A stretch of DNA of 64,000 nt from Mixia osmundae IAM 14324 (lineage: Eukaryota; Basidiomycota; Mixiomycetes; Mixiales; Mixiaceae), in assembly GCF_000708205.1 (NCBI RefSeq), contig NW_014575563.1, positions 1,543,361 to 1,607,360 on the forward strand. Direction: 5' to 3'. The notes beneath the pieces were generated by a model that worked only from the letters and a program-made list of their open reading frames with translations, did no database searches and was not told the origin of the DNA. Shown here in pieces: positions 43,736 to 55,894 of the stretch (position 1 is the first letter of the stretch; each line of letters opens with the position of its first letter). Position numbers and translations under genes: made by a program.

Positions 43736-43760
43736 ACAGCGCTGCTTGCAATGCATGCTA
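43736..43760. repeat. 25-nt repeat, first copy, downstream of member C
   Basis: This 25-nt segment, ending in TTGCAATGCATGCTA, is identical to 44570-44594. Both copies lie 14-15 bp after the stop of a family member (C and D), which supports duplication of a unit made of the gene plus its 3' flank. Confidence 0.85.
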
Positions 43761-43936
43761 ATGCATGGCGCGCGCGATGCCGTGAAGGAGCCGTGAAGGA
43801 GGTTGCGGTCGCGCGTCGTTTGGGGCAATCTAGTTGCATCCCCGTGTTTCGCTCCTTGTCCGTCGCATCGCCTCGTTGCCGGATCCCTATTCTTCTTCAA
43901 CTGGGATTCCCATTCATTCGCCTACGCTGCATCAAC

Positions 43937-44554
43937 ATGAAGCCAATCAGCCTCGTTGGCTTACTTTGGCTCGGAGCTCTCGCATATGGCCAGGCAGTAT
44001 TGAGTAGTGCAATAGTCAACTGCATCCTGCAGATCAATCCTACCGGCACCTCACAAACATCGCACAACCAAGTCTTCAGCTTTGGCTGGCAACACTGGCA
44101 AGCCGTGAGGCTTGCCTCAATCTGCGTAACATGGACTCACGCTTTGACAGTCGACCAGCTTCTATAGTCTTGCTTTCTTCTCGACTTCGGCCTACTCCCC
44201 CGTCGTAGCAGGATACGACGCGACTCGCCGTCTCATTCATGGTGAGCTTTTTCGATTCCAGCGATGACGTCGGCTGAGTATGATGCAGCCACGAGCGGGA
44301 ACGAGATGTCATTGACCATCGTCGTCGTGCCAGCCAAAGATGGGACATTCTCCAGCTTCACCGCCGGTGGTTTCGTTACCTACAATAACCAGGTCATCTA
44401 CATCAATCCTACAGATATCAATGCTTAGTAAGCTTCGCCTGCTCAGACATTGTCTTGTTGATGACAATTGGGCAGCGGTGCCTCGTGTACTATTACTGCC
44501 GACGGAAGCGCGCGCAACTTCAATCTGTGTCACACGGGTGCACCTCGTTGCTAG
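43937..44554 (+). CDS. Small secreted protein, tandem family member D
   Basis: Four exons (43937-44104, 44151-44241, 44289-44427, 44476-44554), all with GT-AG introns, give 158 residues. Signal peptide MKPISLVGLLWLGALAYGQ, then IVNCILQINPTGTSQTSHNQ, FSFGWQHWQA, YSPVVAGYDATRRLIH, ATSGNEMSLTIVVVP, GTFSSFTAGGFVTYNNQVI, PTDINAYGASC and NFNLCHTGAPRC. Exon lengths 91, 139 and 79 equal those of member C exactly. Cysteine positions match C. The predicted mature protein is about 140 residues, Ser/Thr/Gly-rich and beta-prone. The exact splice agreement with C makes this the reference model for the family. Confidence 0.8.
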
Positions 44555-44569
44555 TCTCGGATCCTGTCC

Positions 44570-44594
44570 ACAGCGCTGCTTGCAATGCATGCTA
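44570..44594. repeat. 25-nt repeat, second copy, downstream of member D
   Basis: Identical to 43736-43760. This copy overlaps the stop codon of the opposite-strand GPI-protein gene (44592-44594), so the duplication that made member D reaches right up to that neighbour. Confidence 0.85.
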
Positions 44595-45627
44595 CAGGAC
44601 CAGCAGAGCTGCCCCTAATGCGCACAGTATCGCGGTGGCGGGTACTAACAGCGTGGCAGCGCCAGAGCTAGGAGACTGTGTCGGCGTGCTTGTACTGCTG
44701 GTCGGCGCGGGGCCAAACGATGCGCTCGAGAACGGGTCGGTTGACGAGTCATTCGAGTTGGCTGAGGGTGCGGTCAGGTATGCTAGGAGATAGGTGGGCA
44801 CAGTCTGCGCGTTGCCTTGTAGGGTTGCATTTAGAGCTGTGGCGATACTACTCGTCGTACCATTGAGCATCGATGCATTGAAGTAGTAGGCGTCCTCTTG
44901 GACGTTTCTGCGCATTCGCATGAGCTCGCGAATCTGATCAAAGCGGCGAACTCACTGAAAGGTCATCTGGAGCGTCTTTGAATTTTGCAGATTCCGTGCT
45001 GTGAGGATGGTCAAGGGTGACTGGGTATCTTGTATCGTACATGTGCCATTGAGTGTGCTGTAGAGGATGATAGCTTGGGCGCCAGCTTGATATGCCAGGT
45101 CGAAGACTGACGCGTTGGAGGTGACATAGGATATATTACTTTGTGAGAGTGATGCGTTTGCATTGATTTCCGTGAGATTATACGGATCGCATGAGATGAG
45201 TGCGATCCATGGCGCAGAGGTCGTGTTCGTGCCCGAGGTGGTGTTAGTCGCGTTGCTCACTGGACTCGGCACGAGATCGCTAAAGTGTGTAAGGACGCCC
45301 TGTGAGCGATGACGTGAGCAAAGAGGTCTCTCTACGATCAGGCAGATGACAAACTGCATATTGCAAAGCTAAGCTGCCATTGTTCGCACGCATGCCGTCC
45401 GAGCCCACGAGCGTCACGTTGTCTGCCAATGGAACCGAATTCGCGCTTGCTTGTCTGAGCATGGCAACAGATGTCGTCAAGAGGCCATCTTGCCAGTATA
45501 TCGCTGTGGTCCAGTCCGTGCTCGCATTGAGTGGCAGGCTTGCGTTGCTGGCTGTGGCTGGCACGACTGCCAAGACGGCGCGCAATGACACAGTCGCTAT
45601 CAATGCTTGCAGCACTGCACGGCTCAT
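44592..45627 (-). CDS. GPI-anchored glycoprotein with PA-like domain
   Basis: Three exons or so encode about 310 residues. The N-terminus is a signal peptide (MSRAVLQALIATVSLRAVLA). The middle holds many N-glycosylation sites (NAT, NTT, NGT, NAS repeats) and a segment like a protease-associated (PA) domain: APWIALISCDPYNLTEINA, FDLAYQAGAQAIILYSTLNG. The C-terminus has a Ser/Thr/Pro linker (PAPTSSTSTPTQSP) and a hydrophobic tail (LLVPATAILCALGAALLVL) with no charged residues after it, the classic GPI-attachment signal. PA domains often sit at the front of membrane RING ligases, but no RING is seen, so this is likely a surface protein of unknown role. The start ATG is at 45625-45627. Confidence 0.68.
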
Positions 45628-45829
45628 CCTACGCTGACTCGCCTGATGACGAGAGCCGACGAGATGGACTTGAAGATGATCCGGAGCCGACTATGTCGTG
45701 CAAAGGATCGATGTCGAGTGCGGAGAGATGTCGTCGTCGTGGTTGTCGTGACGCGACGACAGAACCAAGACGAACGAGGCTTGCCGTCTCTGCGTGTGAG
45801 GCGATGCATGCCAGTTGACACAGCAAGCC

Positions 45830-48672
45830 ATGGAGGATGATCCAGACTGGTCGGACCATCAGGCAAGAGCGGAACCGCCCGACTTTGGCCCGGCATCACG
45901 TCTACGCTCGCCTTATGATACCCTCAACGGCTCAGCGAGTTTGTCTACCGAGACCCTCAACAGCTACAGGAGACCCAACGGCAAGGGTCGCTTGCCGTCT
46001 TCTTGCGACTTTGGCGCACGCAAACGAAGCTCGGCTGCCCGCATCTTTACGCCTCAGCAGGACAATCTCGATGCAGATGGAGCCAGACGGTTCGAGGATT
46101 TTGCTACTATAGGTTCGTGTCAGGCCCTGTTCAGCAGGCAGCAGTCACGCTCAACCGGGTACATGGCCAGACTGGGTTCAGGATACCCTGTTCGAACGGA
46201 ACAGACGGATTCGAGAGGCTCAGACGGGCGCGTCTGACGATGTGCGTTCCTGGATCTCAGCCTCACTCGAAGCCGGGCAGTCCTGGTTCGTCATCAGTAT
46301 CGTCGGCACGTCTGTATCCCACCATGTCCAACAATGCTGATGCGATGTGTCTGATCAGGCGCGCTGATTGGCGTCAATGCGGCATTGATTTCGATCGTCA
46401 CAGTCTGGCTATCGGACGTGAGGACCGGTCACTGCACTTCAGGCTGGTGGCTCTCGCGAGAATTCTGCTGTTGGGAGATTGACGACGGTGATGGAGACTG
46501 TCAAGACTGGATCAGATGGTCTTCCTGGTCGCCGCTACGCTACTTGGCTTATGTCTTCTTCAGCGTCGTCTTTGCTGCTTCTTGCGCGTTCACTGTCAAG
46601 TCGTTCGCACCCTATGCCGCTGGGTCAGGCATCAGCGAAATCAAGTGCATCTTAGCAGGCTTCATCATCCGTGGCTTTCTTGGCATGTGGACGCTTGCCA
46701 TCAAATCAATCACTTTGGTCAGTCGCCATCCTTGTCGAGCGAGCGTCCCTGACTCGCTTCACAGCCATTGGCCATCGCCTCGGGCCTATCTGTCGGCAAG
46801 GAAGGGCCTTCCGTGCACATGGCAGCCTGCATTGGTCATGTCGTTGCGCGATGCTTCACCCGCTTCTCGCGGTCGCAAGGTCAGCCCTTTGCATCAACCT
46901 AGAGACCGAGCTCACCTCTGTGCAGCCAAAATGCGCGAGATCGTCACGGCTGCGTCAGCAACGGGCGTAGCAGTCGCTTTCGGCTCGCCCATCGGGGGCG
47001 TACTCTTTGCACTCGAAGAGATGACAATCAACTTTCCGCTCAAGACGATGGTCCGAACATTCTTCTGCGCGCTCGTCGCTACTGTTACCTTATCCGCTAT
47101 CAATCCTTTCCGGACGGGAAAGCTCGTACTCTTTCAAGTCAGCTACGACCGCGACTGGCATTTCTTCGAGGTCATCTTCTTTGCCATCATCGGGATCTTT
47201 GGCGTGAGTACGCTCGTGATGCCAGGCACGCTTCACTAATACATCGATGCTAAGGGTCTGTACGGCGCATTCGTCATCAAGTACAACCTGCAAGTACAGT
47301 CTTTCCGACGGAAGCATCTGGCAAACTATGCGATCACCGAGGTTATCCTCCTGGCTCTGATCACTGCGATGATTGGCTACTTCAACACGTACATGCGCAT
47401 CGATATGACCGAAAGCCTCGAAGTCCTCTTTAGGGAATGCTCAAACGGTGGCGATTACGATGCGCTGTGCCAGTAAGATCCGTGCCTTTCCCCCAAAACA
47501 TCCATTGATAGCTTTGCAGAACTTGGGCACAATGGCGCAACGTCAACTCGCTCCTGCTTGCGACAGTACTGCGTACGATACTAGTCATCATCTCATACGG
47601 ATGCAAAGTACCGGCCGGTATCTTTGTGCCCAGCATGGCCGTCGGCGCCACGTTTGGCAGAATGGTCGGTATACTCGTCAAAGCACTCTACCTCGCCTTT
47701 CCACACTCGAGCTTCTTCTCTGCCTGCGAGCCGGAGAAACCTTGCATCACACCTGGCACATACGCTTTGCTTGGCGCGGCAGCTGCGCTGGGAGGCATCA
47801 TGCGGATCACAGTCACCGTCGTCGTCATCATGTTCGAGCTCACTGGCGCACTCACCTATATCTTGCCGACGATGATCACACTCATGGTTACTAAAGCCGT
47901 CGGTGACTGTTTTGGCAAGAATGGTATCGCCGATCAGATGATCACATTCAATGGCTACCCTTTTCTGGATAAGGAGGAGCACACCTTCAACACGTCTGTG
48001 TCTCACTTGATGAAGCATGATCTCGTGAGCATCTGCGCAGAAGGCACAAAGCTAGACGAGGTCGAAGCGAGGTTGCGGGCTTCAAGCTTCCAAGGCTTCC
48101 CCATTGTCAGATCTCGAACCGATGCGACCCTACTCGGCTACATTGCCAGGATCGATCTGGAGTATGCCGTCAGAGAGGCTCATGCAAGCGCCATACTGTC
48201 GCCAGACGCGATATGCGTCTTTGTGAGGGAGACCTACCATTCGCCATCTCAGAGCGAAGATGAAGAAGACTACCTTGATCTACGATCGTGGGTCAACGAG
48301 ACCCCGCTGTGCGTCAATCCACGACAACCAATGGAGACCGTGATGGATCTTTTCAAGAAGCTCGGGCCAAGGATCATCCTCGTCGAGCAATACGGCAAGC
48401 TCGTTGGACTCATCACGATCAAAGATATCCTACGGCATATCCTGGACGAAGACAAGCGCGCGCACAACAGAGAAGATGAGCCGACGTTCGAAGATACCCT
48501 CGAGGAAGCCGGAGATTGGCTTCGCAAGCGTCTCTCGCGTCTGCTGCTGCGACTGACAGGCCGGACGCTCATTCCATACCATCGTAACGACTCGCTGCCG
48601 GACACATTGTTCGATCGAGGGCAGCGTGAATCGACCGAGTCTGACGGTATACCTCTAGATGAACGAACATGA
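45830..48672 (+). CDS. CLC-family chloride channel/transporter with CBS domains
   Basis: Many short exons encode a CLC core: [20 protein letters not shown], then [18 protein letters not shown] (gating Glu in GKEGP present), [40 protein letters not shown], and [20 protein letters not shown], followed by [20 protein letters not shown]. Two CBS-type segments follow: [20 protein letters not shown] and the C-terminal pair [20 protein letters not shown] and [11 protein letters not shown]. The GSGIS form in place of GSGIP is common in fungal CLCs such as yeast Gef1. Keeping the gating Glu and a second acidic pair suggests a Cl-/H+ exchanger of endosome or vacuole type. The ATG at 45830 is used because the longer frame opens with TTG. 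Confidence 0.9.
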
Positions 48673-48727
48673 CAAGTGTTGCTTGTATTTGCACAACAGC
48701 AGTAATTGACTACAAAGGAAGCATTGA

Positions 48728-50717
48728 TTATTCAAGTCGCATGTGGACGAGCTTATCGCCGGCATTGCCAAGCTTGTTTGACCGCTCTTCATCACGATCG
48801 CTGGCAAGCTTTCCGTGTAGCATACTGAGGGCAGATGGGCGTCCGGCTGATGAAGACAAGCTCGAGGCCGTGCCCGGAGAAGTAGCACGGCTGCGCGAGC
48901 TTTGCAAAGACTGCAAGTAGCTCGTCGCGTTGCTCGGGCTTACCGGAATCGTGATGGGTAGAGTTGGATTGGCAAGCATGCCAAGGCTCGGCAGGGCAGG
49001 CAGAGGTGAGATAGCAGTCGAGTAAGTGAGAACGGGCGACGCTAGCGGTCCTGGACTGATTGAAGTTGTGGGCGAGACAGCACGGCGCTTGAAGGCCATA
49101 GTGGAGTACGGCTCAAACCGCTCGCTATCGGTGACCTTCCGCTTGCCTGGTCTGCCCGCGCTAACGGGCGTACTCAGCGCGGATGCCATCTCCTCCGGAT
49201 CTCGAGAAGTGCTGGTCCGTGATGTCTGATCGCGGAAACCCATCCACTTTGCAGTGGCTCGCCGGGCAGCAGCGGCCGCTTCATCTTCGGCCTTGTAGCG
49301 ATCCAGGCTGAGATCGAAGGGCGGCACACTTTGTGAGCGTGTGGAAGGTTCGTCAGAGCCCATATCGACCGTACCAGTTTCACTAGCACTGCTGTCCTCG
49401 TCATCGTCCCGTTCTGCGTCGTCGTCGGCCGACTCTGGGAACCGGTTGTGCGTGTGAGAGACAGAGGAGCTAGATCTGGGACCACGCATATGGCGAGGCG
49501 TCAGATGGGATGCTGCCGACTTTTGCAATCGATGGAGGGCAGCTTCGGACGCAATCTCTTCGTCATCGGGTCGCCCTTGCTCTCCCCGCATCTGCGCCAT
49601 CACTCTCATGTGTGACTTAGCTTTCGGCTGCCCCTTGATGGTATGAGCTCGTCTTCAATGGGCCGAAGACTTGACTTACGATCAGATTTGAGCGTCTGAC
49701 GACACGACGTGCGGGAACAGCGTCATCAGGACTGCGGAATCCAGCATCCGCATGATCGGGTGTAGACGGCGGGTTATCGTGCATGAACGCAATAGAAGAG
49801 TCTAAGCTCTTGCCGAGCTCAGATTGAGTGTGTATGCTGTTCGATATTTGCCTCGGTTCCGTCGGAGTGACAGGCGGCGCATCTGCGTTGAGACTGTTCA
49901 TATCGTCCAGAGATTGGCCGTCTAGAGCGAGACGGCCCGGCGGTGGTTGAAGCGCAAATGGCAGCCGTGGAGCGCTCAAGGGCGGCGAGGCTTGCATGCC
50001 GCCTCCAGGAGAATCGCTTTCGGCGCGGCTGATGGGTGGAAGCAGAGCGTTTGAAGCTGGCGGCGGATTGAGCGGATTGAACGTACGTTTGTCCTCGGTG
50101 CACAGCATGAGAGGTGGTACGGTCGAGCTCGACAATCTCCGCTCCAGTCCGCTGAACAGAATCGGGCCCGTCATCTCTTTGCTCGAGAAGGAGGAGCTCG
50201 AGGACGAGGCGGACGAATGACGCAGTCTGTGAGGATGCGACGGTGTCGAGAAAGGTGTTATGCCATTGGCAGGCTGCATGGGACCGAGCAAAACCTCCTT
50301 GAGCTCGTCCGAGTCTCCCTGCTCGCGTTCTTCGTCCTCTGAGAGCAGCATATCTGCATCTTCTTCCTCGAGCGGCTGACTCTGTGAAGCAGCCATCGCG
50401 CTTGCCGTCACTTCACTGGCCAGCGCGCTGTGCTTCCTCGGTGCGACGGTGTGGAATGACCGCCGACTCGCGATCGGATAGTCACTCCATAGCGACTGAT
50501 TGGAGCTATCCGCAGAGGACAAGCCACCGAACGGAGCATAGCTGTGTCCCAGTGCGGGCGAAGTCGTAGGGGAGGATGTAGACGAGGCTGTGGTGCTGTT
50601 CGCAGATGAGGTAGGTAGCCCAAAGGCGTCCAGGCTTGTCGGAAAGGCGGACGTGCTGGTCGTTTGTATGGCGGCCCTGACCGCTCCGGGCGACTTATCC
50701 GCCCCTTCTGCGCTCAT
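48728..50717 (-). CDS. Disordered fungal nuclear-type protein with a conserved central helix motif
   Basis: Two exons joined near 49625-49682 give a protein of about 640 residues, mostly Ser/Pro/Ala-rich with acidic patches (EEEDADMLLSEDEE). The splice creates the most conserved-looking stretch: RRSNLISHMRVMAQMRGEQG then RPDDEEIASEAALHRLQK. A segment of this kind (R-x-N-L-x ... R-V-x-A ... E-I-A-S-E-A-x-L-x-R-L) recurs in fungal proteins of unknown function as far as I recall. A basic signal (GRPGKRK, FKRRA) suggests the nucleus. The upstream frame opens with TTG, so the ATG at 50715-50717 (MSAEGADKSPG) is taken as start. I do not assign a function. Confidence 0.6.
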
Positions 50718-50828
50718 AGAAGCCGTCAATGCATGCCGAACCTGCCGTTCATGTGACTTTGATGAGAGGACACGTTGATAGCAAAAATTGGAGTCACTCT
50801 CGAAATTGGGCTGTCACCTCTTATCGAC

Positions 50829-52142
<1,314 letters not shown>

Positions 52143-52202
52143 TAGCTACCGTGCGAGCATTCCATTGTTTTGCATAGCAATTGCAACAACATAGAGACAA
52201 GA

Positions 52203-54455
52203 TCAATCTGATGACAATTCTATGACATGTCCTGCTTTTGCGATTTCCTTGCGAGTACCGCTCGTTTTGCGTGTTCTCGCTTGAGCCAGTGTACTGGCAC
52301 TGATAGGAGGCTTGGCCGCTGTTTTCGACTGCGGTGCGAACTTGAAGACTGGTAGATCCGGAAGACTTTCGTCAGAGTCGCTTACAACTGCTACTGAGGC
52401 AGCTTTGTGCGGTGAAGTCTGTTTACTACTTTTGCGCGGTGACTTTGAAGGTGAGCCGGGCGCCACACGCATGCTATCTAGAGTGAGCGATCTCTGTCGG
52501 ACTTTGATCGGCGATTTCCGCACAGGCGCACCGATGATTTCGATGTCCGAATCGGTATCTTGTTCGGCTAGTACATTCGATGCGGTAGGCTTTGCACTAG
52601 GCCGTACATTCGACGAAGACGACTCTGAGCTCGATGTCCTGTCAAGCTTGGGAGCAAAGATAGAGCCAGGCAGTGTTGTTTGCTTCATAGTCTCTTTCTT
52701 CTTTGTCTGTTTGTCCTTCTTGCTCGGTGATCGCTGAGCCTTCGTTGCCTGCGCCTCTTCGTAGGCTTCTACCAAAGCAGGGTAGCCAAGCCTGAGAGCC
52801 ATTTGAGGGAGCCAGACGAGGCAGATTGCATCCGCATCGAAATCTTCGCCAGTCGCTTTACGTGTCTTGCTGGGTGAAGCTTCTGCGCCTGCCATAGCCT
52901 GCTCATAAGCTCTTGCGGCTTCGTTCTTTTCGGCTAGCTTGGCTTTACGCAAGCGATACGCGTCCAAGTTAGGGTCGGGTGTCGTCAAGTTGGCCTTTAC
53001 TTGCTCCACAAAGTAAGATGGGTCTATTTCGACGCGATACTCCAAGGTGTCGTCTGTCGAGTGATGCTTGCGCGTTCTGACGATTTTGCGACACGTCTTT
53101 GAAAGCAGCCAAGAGACGGGCTTTGCTTTCTTCGGCGTGGCCAGCCCGAGCGTGTCGAGTTGTCGGGCCAGCTTGCGGGAAGGCGTCAAAGGCGTTGTGG
53201 CACTTGCTGAGGAACAGGCAGCGAGCGTTGGCAGCTCCAGCGCAGATAAGCGTAATTCGTGCATGATCAGGCCAGGGTAGACATTGCCAGAGAGGTACTT
53301 GAGGAGTTCGTGATGTGTCCATTCGAAGCCTTGCTGGCTCTCCTTTGCAACGCACAGCCGGACGATAGCTTCAATGTCTGGCGCACGAGTCCATGTAATG
53401 TCGCGTCTGAAGCTGGCGAATTCGCTGCATGCCGTCGTTGCTGGTCGAACGTAATGCATCAAGACGTCCATGCGAGGAAACGTTGGCGTGATGCTATCTG
53501 CCAGCACTTTGTAGCGTCGTCCCAGCTCACCAGATGCATTTGTTCGTAGCTCCGTTTGCAATCTTTCACGCCAGTGCTTCATACCTTCACTGAGCTCGGC
53601 AGTCTTGCTGTCCTTGATGATGCACATGAGTTCTTTTCCGTAACCGCATCGCGTGAGGCCAGCAGCCACGGTGGGACCACATTTCAGCAGGCCTGCCGTG
53701 TCATAATCGCCGCCACAGAGCAACGCGATCAGAATCATGTCATCACGATCCAGACCGGCCTTGAGAAGGACACGCTCGGCCGAATAGACTGTCACATGGT
53801 GGTCGTCGTTTCTTGTGACTTTTGTAGGTTCGTCGTCCTCAGCGTCTGGGGTGACTGATGAATGATTCGTCCTGATTTGCTTTCCCTTTGCATCCTTGCC
53901 AGACAGATTGGTACCCCAATTGCGCCAGATCAGATGAGCACCAAAGACGAATGCATCGACATCATCGGTCATGATGGCGTCGATGGTGCCCGAGCTATTA
54001 AGGTATGCGAGCTCCGCTTCTGCTTCGCCGGGCGCGACGATCCATTCGAAACCAAACGCGACGATCATCGCTTGCAAAGCTCGAGCGACGAGAGTGTTTG
54101 TTGATTGTGTACCCACTCGTTGACCTCGCTTCCATGTCGGCTTGTGAGGACCATCAAAGACGAACAAGCACTTTGCGCCGGAGCGTAGTAATCTGGCCAG
54201 TCGAAAGAAATGCATGCGTAGCTCTGGGTGTGTCCTGCCCTGGCTGAAATTGGCATGGAAGGCCCAGATTGATGCGTCGATGCCGAGCGTGAGAGCTCTG
54301 AGGTCAGTACTCTCGAAAGCCTCGAATGTCATGGCCGACCAAGCTTTGACTTGGCCCGCTGGCCGTATGAGATCCCATAGACCGGCGACGCCCTGTAGCC
54401 AAGCTTTAGCGTGAGCATAGTAGCGAGCAATGCATAGCGAGAAGTCGCCTACCAT
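52203..54455 (-). CDS. GEN1: Holliday junction resolvase, GEN1/Yen1 (XPG/Rad2 family)
   Basis: The XPG-N part (GVAGLWDLIRPAG, LGIDASIWAFHANFSQGRTH, CLFVFDGPHKPTWKRG) and the XPG-I part (APGEAEAELAYLNSSGTIDA, IMTDDVDAFVFGA) keep the acidic metal ligands. LIALLCGGDYDTAGLLKCGP is the helix-two-turn-helix entry, with the tyrosine and spacing seen in GEN1/Yen1. The C-terminal region (YRVEIDPSYFVEQVK) suits a chromodomain-like segment, then a basic disordered tail. The predicted 730-residue protein starts at an ATG (54453-54455) followed at once by a 60-nt intron (54393-54452), so the first coding exon is just ATG; this gives the family start M-G-V-x-x-L-W. Role: cutting Holliday junctions in late mitosis or meiosis. 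Confidence 0.88.
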   Translation of the reverse strand: MVGDFSLCIARYYAHAKAWLQGVAGLWDLIRPAGQVKAWSAMTFEAFESTDLRALTLGIDASIWAFHANFSQGRTHPELRMHFFRLARLLRSGAKCLFVFDGPHKPTWKRGQRVGTQSTNTLVARALQAMIVAFGFEWIVAPGEAEAELAYLNSSGTIDAIMTDDVDAFVFGAHLIWRNWGTNLSGKDAKGKQIRTNHSSVTPDAEDDEPTKVTRNDDHHVTVYSAERVLLKAGLDRDDMILIALLCGGDYDTAGLLKCGPTVAAGLTRCGYGKELMCIIKDSKTAELSEGMKHWRERLQTELRTNASGELGRRYKVLADSITPTFPRMDVLMHYVRPATTACSEFASFRRDITWTRAPDIEAIVRLCVAKESQQGFEWTHHELLKYLSGNVYPGLIMHELRLSALELPTLAACSSASATTPLTPSRKLARQLDTLGLATPKKAKPVSWLLSKTCRKIVRTRKHHSTDDTLEYRVEIDPSYFVEQVKANLTTPDPNLDAYRLRKAKLAEKNEAARAYEQAMAGAEASPSKTRKATGEDFDADAICLVWLPQMALRLGYPALVEAYEEAQATKAQRSPSKKDKQTKKKETMKQTTLPGSIFAPKLDRTSSSESSSSNVRPSAKPTASNVLAEQDTDSDIEIIGAPVRKSPIKVRQRSLTLDSMRVAPGSPSKSPRKSSKQTSPHKAASVAVVSDSDESLPDLPVFKFAPQSKTAAKPPISASTLAQARTRKTSGTRKEIAKAGHVIELSSD

Positions 54456-54524
54456 TGTGGGCAGCCGCCCGTCGTCGCCCAAGTCAGCAAAGCAAACGCG
54501 ACGCGCAACGACAAGAAAGACGGC

Positions 54525-55890
54525 ATGTCGAATGACATCATCGATCCCACGGCCTATAAGCATCGCACTTGCATCACACGCACGCACAGACATCGCTATC
54601 GTCAGTATCACCCGGCCTTCCCCATGCCCAACTCACTGCGACCGCAGACTATGTCGAGCAAGTTCCTCTACGCGACACGACCCATGCTCCCGTCGTGCTG
54701 CTCCTACATGGCTTCCGTAAGCTTCACAATCACGATGGAAGCTCTATTGATACTTTCGCAGCCGATCTGTGGTACGGCTGGCGCTACCAAATCAAGGCCC
54801 TTGCGCAACACGGCTGTCGCGTGATCTGTCCCTCCATGATAGGCTATCACGAGACTGTGAGCTGGGCCTTGCTAAGCTCACATCCAGTCTGATATCAGGC
54901 GTGTAGAGCAAACCGAACGATGCAAAGTACTATACCTTAAAATCCGCTTGCCTAGATCTGTCAGAGCTGCTCGACGAGCTGGACATCAAGAGTGTCATCT
55001 GCATTGGCCACGACTGGGGCGGCGCAACAGCTTGGCGGTTCGGCCAATACTACCCAGAGAGGACGCGTGCAGTCGCATCGTGTGCTTTCCAGGCATTATC
55101 GCGAGCAAAAAGCTGACTGCTCGACAGTGTATGTACATCTTATTTTGCACCCCCGCCTGCACGAGCCGACTTCATACCACTCGAGCAACTCACAGATACG
55201 CTGCTGCCCAATTTTGGCTACCAGCTCTGGTTTGCAACGGATGAAGCGGCGGAAGTTCTGCAGGAATGCTTGAACGAATTCATCGGCGCCGGCTTCTCGC
55301 CTTCCCTCATGCGTACACTCAGGAAAAGTCCACATCGCGGGACTGAGAAGGCAGAGAATTGGACTCGCAAAGGTACAATCAAGCTCGTGTATCACTCCGC
55401 CGCTGATTCGAGAGTCAGGCGAGCTGCGGTCGAGCATGCTGCGGCGGCTCGAAGCAAGGCGCGCAGGCAACGGCGTGCAGCTTCCTGCCAACGAGCCTGT
55501 GAGTTGCAATCAATCATGAGACGCCGGCAAAGCTGAAGCCGACGTTAGGAGCGTGATTACTATCTGGCCACGTTTGGCAAGAACGGCCTTGCACCTGCTC
55601 TGAGCTGGTACAAAACGACTAGGCTCAATTTTGACGACGAGCGAGGCATGCCGCGCAAGTACCCGGTCGGCATCCCTGCTCTTTTCATGCCGGCAGAATA
55701 CGATGCAGCTCTACCCTTGTGGATGTCGCAGAACATCCAAAACTACTTCGCACCTGGTCAGCTCGAAGTCGATCTGATCCGTGGTGGCGATCACTGGGTC
55801 TTGCAAGACGAAGCTGTGCGCGACGCAGTCACTGCGAGGATGATCACATTTGTCGAACGCGTCCTGAGAAAGGAGAACGCCAAATTGTAG
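54525..55890 (+). CDS. Alpha/beta hydrolase, soluble epoxide hydrolase-like
   Basis: Exons join to DPTAYKHRTCITRTHRHRYH|YVEQVPL, APVVLLLHGFPDLWYGWRYQ then IKALAQHGCRVICPSM, YTLKSACLDLSELLDELDIK, CIGHDWGGATAWRFGQYYPE, and the C-terminal VGIPALFMPAEYDAALP and GDHWVLQDEAVRDAV. The HGFP oxyanion motif, the nucleophile elbow G-H-D-W-G-G and the catalytic His in G-D-H-W are present, which fits epoxide hydrolases (or haloalkane dehalogenases, less likely). The family lid tyrosines were not all located because the middle exons (55.13-55.56 kb) are hard to join. It starts only 69 bp from the opposite-strand GEN1 start. The likely substrate is unknown. Confidence 0.82.
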
Positions 55891-55894
55891 TGGC

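Noticed and set aside
46612-46660. GSGIS instead of GSGIP in the CLC gene as a loss of function
   Set aside because: The Ser form is normal for fungal CLC proteins such as Gef1, and the gating Glu is intact.
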